From Tunicatimonas pelagia (GTDB lineage: Bacteria > Bacteroidota > Bacteroidia > Cytophagales > Cyclobacteriaceae): a stretch of DNA of 64,000 nt. This document shows positions 59,129-64,000 of this stretch, in pieces (position 1 is the first letter of the stretch; every line of letters starts with the position of its first letter). The position numbers and the translations under genes were made by a program. The notes beneath the pieces were generated by a model that had not been told where the DNA came from, made no database searches, and worked only from the letters and a program-made list of their open reading frames with translations. The stretch covers positions 4,415,001-4,479,000 of the forward strand of contig NZ_CP120683.1 of NCBI RefSeq assembly GCF_030506325.1. The letters are read 5' to 3'.

Positions 59129-59695
59129 ATGCTTCAGCATTTTTCCAAGATCGAGCAGCTTATTAACTCGTTTGACAAGCCTACAAAACGGGTTTTAGAA
59201 GAAATAGCCGTGGTTAAGCATTTTAAAAAAGGGGATATTCTGCTTGCGGAGGGGGAAATATGCCGTAGGAGTTTTCATTTAACTCGCGGTATTGCCCGAA
59301 AGTACTACTTGAAGGATGGCAAAGAAGTAACTACAGAATTCTATTTTGAAGATGACCTGGCAGTGGCATTTAGTAGCTATGCCTTTCAAGAACCAAGTCG
59401 AGAGTATATCGATTGCTTGTCCGACCTTTCAGCGAGCGTGACCGACTACCGGGCATTTCAACAAGCAAAACAACGTTTTCCTAAGCTGATGGAGCTAGAC
59501 TTACTGCTTACTGAGGTGTATGCCGGTTGGCTAGAAGAAAGCCTGTTTGACCATCACTCTCTTTCAGCCACCGAGCGGTACGAGAAGTTGCTAGAACAAA
59601 CTCCTTATCTATTGCAACACATCAAGCTAACGCACATTGCATCTTATCTGGGTATTTCGTTGGAAACACTGAGTCGCATCCGGGCAAAAAAGTAA
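59129..59695 (+). CDS. Crp/Fnr-family transcriptional regulator
   Basis: This 188-aa protein has a beta-roll sensor domain (about residues 20-115) and a short C-terminal HTH with HIKLTHIASYLGISLETLSRIRAK. The beta-roll lacks the cysteines of FNR and the conserved arginine of cAMP binding is unclear, so the signal is unknown. Small Crp-like proteins of this type are very common in Bacteroidota and usually regulate the adjacent gene. Here a perfect 18-bp palindrome with a Crp/Fnr half-site lies 3 bases after its stop and upstream of the next gene. Confidence 0.88.
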   Translation: MLQHFSKIEQLINSFDKPTKRVLEEIAVVKHFKKGDILLAEGEICRRSFHLTRGIARKYYLKDGKEVTTEFYFEDDLAVAFSSYAFQEPSREYIDCLSDLSASVTDYRAFQQAKQRFPKLMELDLLLTEVYAGWLEESLFDHHSLSATERYEKLLEQTPYLLQHIKLTHIASYLGISLETLSRIRAKK

Positions 59696-59697
59696 TT

Positions 59698-59715
59698 ATT
59701 TGACGTAGGTCAAAT
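59698..59715 (+). promoter_or_regulatory. Perfect Crp/Fnr-type palindrome
   Basis: ATTTGACGTAGGTCAAAT consists of two 7-bp arms and a 4-nt spacer, the architecture of Crp/Fnr sites. A TACTTCG at 59737-59743 lies 30 bases past its centre, the same geometry as the Usp promoter, so it probably activates the gene at 59768. Confidence 0.75.
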
Positions 59716-59767
59716 GTTTTGATTTCGCTTTGTAGGTACTTCGTGGTAAGCAAAATGCCTACCAGCG

Positions 59768-60331
59768 ATGAAGCATATAAAAAGCAGTTCTGTTTTCCTG
59801 ACCATTACCCTCGTTATTGCCCCCTTTTTAGCCAAAGCCCAAACGTCTTTGGATTCAGCGACGGTTGACAACATACACATGCTTACCTACACCAAAACTT
59901 TTAGTAAACACTACCAAGGGTGGTCTATCCAGTACCGGGAATTTGATGGTAGTACCGATGAGTTTGTCATTCCCATTACGCTCAGCTTTGGAAGTGCCCG
60001 TATTGACCAGGCCCTGCTGGAAAAGAAAGACATTGCCTCGCTAGATACCTATTCTTTAGGATTGGGTTTTGACGGGTATGAAAGATTGGGTAAAGGCACT
60101 TATTTGAATCTCGGACTGGGCACAATAGTCGGTCTAGAGTCTATCGAAACGACTAAGCAACAAAGGATAGATCGGTTTCTAATTGGTGGCACCTCAAAGA
60201 TAGGCCTGCTGTTTGTCCCCTTCCAGGAACTAGGGTTGGTGTTTGGTGCCAACGCCCTAGGGCGACTCTCTAACTCCAGAGCCGTTCGTTATGATCTGGG
60301 ACTGAGCCTAGAGGTAGGTGTCAACTTTTAA
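59768..60331 (+). CDS. Secreted/outer-membrane-type hypothetical protein
   Basis: The 187-aa protein has a signal peptide ending at AKAQ (residue 25). The mature part alternates strands and turns (YSLGLGFDGYERLGKGTYLNLGLG and YDLGLSLEVGVNF), as in small outer-membrane beta-barrels. Function is unknown. It is 5 bases before the DUF418 gene and probably under control of the palindrome upstream. Confidence 0.7.
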   Translation: MKHIKSSSVFLTITLVIAPFLAKAQTSLDSATVDNIHMLTYTKTFSKHYQGWSIQYREFDGSTDEFVIPITLSFGSARIDQALLEKKDIASLDTYSLGLGFDGYERLGKGTYLNLGLGTIVGLESIETTKQQRIDRFLIGGTSKIGLLFVPFQELGLVFGANALGRLSNSRAVRYDLGLSLEVGVNF

Positions 60332-60336
60332 TTATC

Positions 60337-61434
60337 ATGGTGACGAATCAGACTTCAGCACGAAAAAGAATCATTGGTGTTGACCTTGCCCGGGCGTTAG
60401 CCGTTATCGGAATGATCATCGTTAACTTTAAATTAGTTTTCGGTGATGATGGAGCACCGTGGTTACAACGTACAGTAAGTGTATTGGATGGAAAAGCGGC
60501 GGCGACTTTTGTAGTATTGGCCGGGGTAGGAATGGCTTTTATGACTAATACTGCCTTACGAAACAACGATAAAGTAAGGCTGCGCGTAGCTCGCAAAAGG
60601 ATCATGAAAAGAGCAGTCTTCTTATTCGTATTGGGCTTATCCTACTTGTTGATTTGGCCCGCGGATATTCTTCACTTTTACGGAGTATATATGCTTATCA
60701 TCTTGTTACTATTGAGGAGTCGTGCGAGCATAATTTTATTCGTTAGTCTTTTACTCATTGTAGTTTACCCCTTGTTAATGATACTGTGGCCTTACGAGAC
60801 TGGCTGGGACTTTAAAGCATTGGAGTACGAAGGGTTCTGGACATTCAGCGGGTTTATGCGAAACCTCTTTTTCAACGGGTTTCACCCAGTCATTCCTTGG
60901 GCATCCTTTATGCTGGTGGGCTACTGGTTGGGTAAGCAAGATTTACATAACGATAGAGTAGTCAAGAAGATATTTTGGATTTCTTTAGGCGTTTTCCTCG
61001 CTATTCAAGGCTTGTCCTACGGAGCGATCGCCGTACTCTCCGCGGGAACCCCGCAAGTAGCTCAAGAGTTAACCGAAATTATAGGCACCAGCCCGATGCC
61101 ACCTTTACCAATATATATGTTCAATGGTATTGCCATTGCTTCCACTGTGATTTCAGGTTGTATCTTGCTGGCCAAATCTTATGAAAATAATAGGTTAGTG
61201 AAAGCATTAAGAAAAACGGGTAAACTAGCTTTAACGTTTTATGTTGCCCATGTGGTGGTAGGAATGGGAGTAGTGGAACTGGTCAATCCCGCTAAGATGG
61301 TACATTACTCGATGCTGTTTTCAATCATATACGCTATTTTATTCACTATAGGTTGCGTACTTTTTGCTGTTTATTGGCTGAAGTTTAATCAAACTGGGCC
61401 ACTAGAGGGAGCAATGAGAAAGCTAACAGGTTGA
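60337..61434 (+). CDS. DUF418-family integral membrane protein
   Basis: The 365-aa product opens with RIIGVDLARALAVIGMIIVNFK, the hallmark of DUF418/acyltransferase-3-like membrane proteins, followed by about ten hydrophobic helices. A C-terminal TGKLALTFYVAHVVVGMG segment is also typical. Members are presumed to move or attach acyl groups at the membrane, but no reaction is known. It shares an operon with the beta-barrel-like gene. Confidence 0.85.
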   Translation: MVTNQTSARKRIIGVDLARALAVIGMIIVNFKLVFGDDGAPWLQRTVSVLDGKAAATFVVLAGVGMAFMTNTALRNNDKVRLRVARKRIMKRAVFLFVLGLSYLLIWPADILHFYGVYMLIILLLLRSRASIILFVSLLLIVVYPLLMILWPYETGWDFKALEYEGFWTFSGFMRNLFFNGFHPVIPWASFMLVGYWLGKQDLHNDRVVKKIFWISLGVFLAIQGLSYGAIAVLSAGTPQVAQELTEIIGTSPMPPLPIYMFNGIAIASTVISGCILLAKSYENNRLVKALRKTGKLALTFYVAHVVVGMGVVELVNPAKMVHYSMLFSIIYAILFTIGCVLFAVYWLKFNQTGPLEGAMRKLTG

Positions 61435-61459
61435 AAAAAGCGAATTTTTAACTCTATCG

Positions 61460-61487
61460 TACATTGTTCATTGCGAACTGTTCATTA
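61460..61487. repeat. Heptamer tract upstream of trpB
   Basis: Four 7-nt units of the TTCATTG/TTCATTA type. On the opposite strand they read AATGAAC-like, related to the AATGAGC-type units of the tract after trpB, so the two tracts flank trpB in inverted orientation. Confidence 0.55.
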
Positions 61488-61529
61488 TAAAAACGTTTTC
61501 GTAAATTTCAGGCTTAACTCAGAGGACTT

Positions 61530-62738
61530 ATGAACGAGGTACAAGAACAGACAAAAACACTATTTCAAGTAAGCGATAATGGCTACTACGGCCAGTTTGG
61601 TGGAGCGTTTATTCCCGAAATGCTGCATCCGAATATCGAGGAGTTACGGGAAAACTATCTGGCCATTACACGAAGCGAAGAATTTCAGCAGGAATTTCAG
61701 CAGTTACTGAAAGATTTCGTAGGTCGACCAACCCCACTCTATTTTGCGGAGCGGCTTTCACAAGAATACGGGGCAAATATCTATTTAAAACGGGAGGATT
61801 TATGCCATACCGGAGCGCATAAAGTCAATAATACTATTGGGCAAATACTTTTAGCCAAGCGGCTGAATAAGAAGTACATCATTGCCGAAACCGGAGCGGG
61901 ACAGCATGGTGTAGCCACGGCTACCGTTTGTGCCCTGATGGGGATGGAGTGCAAAGTATTTATGGGGGCACTAGATACTGAACGACAAAAACCCAACGTA
62001 GAGCGTATGCGGATTCTGGGTGCCGAAGTGGTTCCTGCCCACAGTGGTAGCAAAACGCTGAAGGATGCCACCAACGAAGCCATGCGTCACTGGATTAATA
62101 ACCCCATTGATAGCCACTATATTATTGGTTCAGTTGTTGGTCCCCACCCCTACCCCGACATGGTAACTCGCTTCCAATCGGTCATTAGTGAGGAAACCAA
62201 GTGGCAACTCAAAGAAAAAACGGGATCGGAAGACCCGGATTACGTGGTAGCCTGTGTAGGTGGAGGCAGCAATGCAGCCGGGGCATATTACCATTATCTA
62301 GATCGACCTAATGTTGAACTGATTGCGGTAGAAGCGGGCGGATTAGGAGTTGCTTCAGGAAGGTCAGCCGCTACCACTGCGCTGGGGAAAGCCGGTATTT
62401 TGCACGGCAGCCGCTCGCTGGTGATGCAAACCGAAGACGGTCAGGTGGTAGAACCGCACTCTATATCGGCCGGACTGGATTACCCGGGCATTGGTCCGCT
62501 ACACGCTCACTTGTTTGATAGCGGACGAGCTAAATTCTACAGTGTAACCGACGATGAAGCTATGCAAGCGGGTATTCAACTCAGCCGACTGGAAGGCATT
62601 ATTCCGGCTATCGAAACGGCTCACGCCATCAGCGTTCTTGCCCAAATGGATCTAAAATCCAGCGATGTAGTTATTATCAATCTATCGGGTCGGGGTGACA
62701 AAGATTTGGAAACCTACATTAAGTGGGGAAAATATTAG
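61530..62738 (+). CDS. trpB: Tryptophan synthase beta subunit
   Basis: TrpB (402 aa) joins indole and serine to make tryptophan with PLP. The PLP lysine is Lys98 in [10 protein letters not shown], the phosphate-binding loop is [10 protein letters not shown] near residue 240, and [11 protein letters not shown] near residue 22 marks the start of the catalytic domain. It is a canonical TrpB1. No trpA or other trp gene is next to it, which is unusual because trpB and trpA normally neighbour each other. The gene is bracketed by related heptamer tracts. Confidence 0.96.
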   Translation: MNEVQEQTKTLFQVSDNGYYGQFGGAFIPEMLHPNIEELRENYLAITRSEEFQQEFQQLLKDFVGRPTPLYFAERLSQEYGANIYLKREDLCHTGAHKVNNTIGQILLAKRLNKKYIIAETGAGQHGVATATVCALMGMECKVFMGALDTERQKPNVERMRILGAEVVPAHSGSKTLKDATNEAMRHWINNPIDSHYIIGSVVGPHPYPDMVTRFQSVISEETKWQLKEKTGSEDPDYVVACVGGGSNAAGAYYHYLDRPNVELIAVEAGGLGVASGRSAATTALGKAGILHGSRSLVMQTEDGQVVEPHSISAGLDYPGIGPLHAHLFDSGRAKFYSVTDDEAMQAGIQLSRLEGIIPAIETAHAISVLAQMDLKSSDVVIINLSGRGDKDLETYIKWGKY

Positions 62739-62739
62739 G

Positions 62740-62788
62740 TTCAATGAGCAATGAGCAATGAGCAGATTGCAGTGAACAATTGAGCAGT
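62740..62788 (+). repeat. Heptamer tract downstream of trpB
   Basis: Seven 7-nt units start within the trpB stop codon region; the first three are nearly exact AGCAATG/TTCAATG units and the rest diverge. The 7-nt period is exact in the first three units. Confidence 0.7.
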
Positions 62789-62821
62789 GCTTGATAACCA
62801 GTTGGTAGAGGACAAGTAACG

Positions 62822-62980
62822 ATGACGGTACGGGAGTTTGATACCTATCGTGGAATTTACAGCTTTTCAGCATCGCTAACTTGCGGATTTTATGACCAAG
62901 CCCACTTTAGCAAGACCTTCAAAGAAAGGTTAGGCATAAGTCCGTCCGAAGCGTATAATAGCAGAATGTTACAAGATTAG
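62822..62980 (+). pseudogene. AraC-family regulator, C-terminal remnant
   Basis: A 52-codon reading frame encodes the second helix-turn-helix of an AraC regulator: SFSASLTCGFYDQAHFSKTF followed by KERLGISPSEA, which is the signature end of the family (normally about 270-300 aa). The N-terminal sensor domain and first HTH are absent, and no frame upstream supplies them. It is almost certainly a decayed gene left by a deletion. Confidence 0.75.
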
Positions 62981-63027
62981 TTGAGTAAAAAGTAAGAATT
63001 TTGTGCAAACAAAAATACCTACTCCAG

Positions 63028-63495
63028 ATGAACTCAACCATCAGAAACATTAGCCCAGCTGACGTACCAGGTTTGAAGGCAGTTATAGATTCTAGCGAAC
63101 TATTTCCTTCGGAACTACTGGATGATATGATCGCCGATTACTTCAATACCCCATCATCAGAAGATATTTGGCTCACGAAAGATGAAGAAAACACTCCCGT
63201 GGCCGTAGCTTATTGCGCCCCCGAAAAAATGACGGAAGGAACGTATAATCTGTACTTAATTGCCGTTCGTAAAGAGTATCAGGGCAAGGGCATTGGTGCC
63301 GAAATGATGCGCTATATTGAAGAGCACCTGCGAACAAATGGGCACAGAGTATTGATTGTAGAAACTTCCGGCTTGCCCGAGTTCAAGCCTACTAGAAAAT
63401 TTTACGATAACTGCGGTTACGTTCGGGAAGCCATCATTCGCGATTTTTATCAGGAAGGAGAAGATAAGGTGGTCTTTTGGAAGAAGTTAAACTGA
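63028..63495 (+). CDS. GNAT-family N-acetyltransferase
   Basis: The 155-aa protein has the GNAT fold with the acetyl-CoA pyrophosphate loop RKEYQGKGIGAEMM (about residues 85-98) and the C-terminal DNCGYVREAIIRDFY segment. It acetylates an amine on an unknown small molecule or peptide. ATG 63028 is preferred over a TTG at 63001 because NSTIRNISPAD begins the domain. It is in a degraded neighbourhood (AraC remnant before, broken vapC after). Confidence 0.88.
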   Translation: MNSTIRNISPADVPGLKAVIDSSELFPSELLDDMIADYFNTPSSEDIWLTKDEENTPVAVAYCAPEKMTEGTYNLYLIAVRKEYQGKGIGAEMMRYIEEHLRTNGHRVLIVETSGLPEFKPTRKFYDNCGYVREAIIRDFYQEGEDKVVFWKKLN

Positions 63496-63547
63496 GAAAC
63501 TGAAGCGGTACAAAGTTCGTTTTTAGGAAAAATGGCTATCTTGGAAT

Positions 63548-63736
63548 ATGAGAACGAATATTGACATAGATGATACCCTGCTACGGCAGGCAATGAAATT
63601 TAGTAAGGCCAAATCCAAAAAGGCTGTTGTAGACGAAGCTTTGCGGATATACGTCAAACTATCTCAACAGAAAAGTATATTGGAACTTAAAGGAAAAATT
63701 TGCTGGGAAGGTGACCTAGATGAAATGCGCAGCTAA
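63548..63736 (+). CDS. vapB: VapB-type antitoxin
   Basis: This 62-aa protein begins MRTNIDIDDTLLRQAMKFS, a classic ribbon-helix-helix opening of the VapB/DUF2191 antitoxins, with a C-terminal toxin-binding tail KGKICWEGDLDEMRS. The cognate vapC begins 3 bases downstream but is broken, so the antitoxin appears to be an orphan in this copy. Confidence 0.88.
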   Translation: MRTNIDIDDTLLRQAMKFSKAKSKKAVVDEALRIYVKLSQQKSILELKGKICWEGDLDEMRS

Positions 63737-63739
63737 ATT

Positions 63740-63784
63740 ATGTTGATTGATACATCTGCATGGGCAGAATACTTTTTATTCTAA
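63740..63784 (+). pseudogene. vapC: Truncated vapC (PIN toxin) start
   Basis: ATG 63740 begins MLIDTSAWAEYFLF and then hits a TAA at 63782. This is the first strand of a PIN-domain VapC (usual form is close to MILVDTSVWIDF), including the metal-binding aspartate. The remaining 115 or so residues are missing in all frames that follow, so it is a deletion or frameshift remnant. Confidence 0.8.
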
Positions 63785-63844
63785 GCAACTCCTCAAATAA
63801 AGAAGCAAGCTTAGTTGTTAATAGATTTATCCTATTTGTTCATA

Positions 63845-64000
63845 ATGGATCTCTTTGACAAAGGAAACTATAAAATCCCCCCTGATAATTTTACAACTTC
63901 TGGCGAAAAGGCATTAGATGAGCTTACTAAATTTCAAGAAGAGTTCGGAGAATACGATACGGACACTACTGTTAATACTATAAGAGACTCTATCGTAGCT
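63845..64000 (+). CDS. Unknown protein, N-terminal part (cut by window edge)
   Basis: ATG 63845 opens a frame that continues past base 64000, with 52 codons visible. It encodes a hydrophilic, acidic segment with GEKALDELTKFQEEFGEYDTD. No family is recognisable from this much. It may be the start of a longer gene or a chance frame. Confidence 0.4.
   Translation, partial: MDLFDKGNYKIPPDNFTTSGEKALDELTKFQEEFGEYDTDTTVNTIRDSIVA

Overview
The window looks like chromosomal DNA of a marine or aquatic aerobic, gliding-type bacterium of the phylum Bacteroidota (order Cytophagales is my best guess). The reasons are the gliding lipoprotein GldD, a fused CcoN-CcoO cbb3 oxidase with a single-haem CcoP, MacB-type permeases preceded by PadR regulators, DUF2490 and DUF819 proteins, many secreted lipoproteins, and promoter-like TAnnTTTG boxes typical of the phylum. 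No rRNA, tRNA, CRISPR array, insertion sequence or prophage was found.

Layout. 0-5 kb: start of an rfbB-like dTDP-glucose 4,6-dehydratase (minus), gldD, then an AT-rich XRE/ImmA-IrrE metalloprotease plus PIN-domain (DUF4411) pair that reads directly into recG. 5-11.4 kb: gltB-gltD glutamate synthase behind a long AT-rich leader. 11.5-18.2 kb: secreted CBM-like/DinB-fold protein, M14 carboxypeptidase, secreted esterase and a D-apionate-lactonase-like protein. 18.5-26.1 kb (minus): the microaerobic respiration operon ccoS-ccoNO-ccoQ-ccoP-ccoG-ccoH-safE-hemN. 26.2-30.6 kb: a DUF4143 AAA+ ATPase, a PadR regulator and a large ABC permease, which separate this operon from the rest of the cbb3 locus. 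30.6-35.6 kb: DUF2490 protein, CcoI copper ATPase, an FNR-like regulator and a Usp-like protein. FNR-type operators lie before ccoS, between ccoI and fnr, and before the Usp gene, which ties the two halves together. 35.7-37.6 kb: a divergent lipid kinase / APP1-type phosphatase pair.

37.6-52.3 kb holds a PhyH dioxygenase and two paralogous pairs of a cytochrome-c/DUF1549/LamG/DUF1553 protein with a Tat-exported DUF1501 protein. The pairs flank a WYL regulator, an unknown 130-aa protein and a DUF4132 protein. A perfect 13-bp inverted element lies at the 5' end of both divergent genes, WYL and the first cytochrome protein. 52.4-61.4 kb: zinc alcohol dehydrogenase, small helical protein, amidase, beta-propeller glycosidase-like protein, unknown secreted protein, DUF819 transporter, and a Crp/Fnr regulator followed by a perfect palindrome, an outer-membrane-like protein and a DUF418 membrane protein. 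61.5-64 kb: a stand-alone trpB, then a decayed stretch with an AraC C-terminal remnant, a GNAT acetyltransferase, a vapB antitoxin with a truncated vapC, and the start of an unknown gene.

The most unexpected signal is non-coding. At least ten intergenic spaces hold short degenerate tandem tracts with a 7-nt period. Unit sequences differ from place to place, and several tracts are arranged head-to-head so that the RNA would fold. The extreme case is ten perfect copies of GGAGACC directly after the WYL stop codon, with a complementary inverted tract and a T-run about 115 bases further on.
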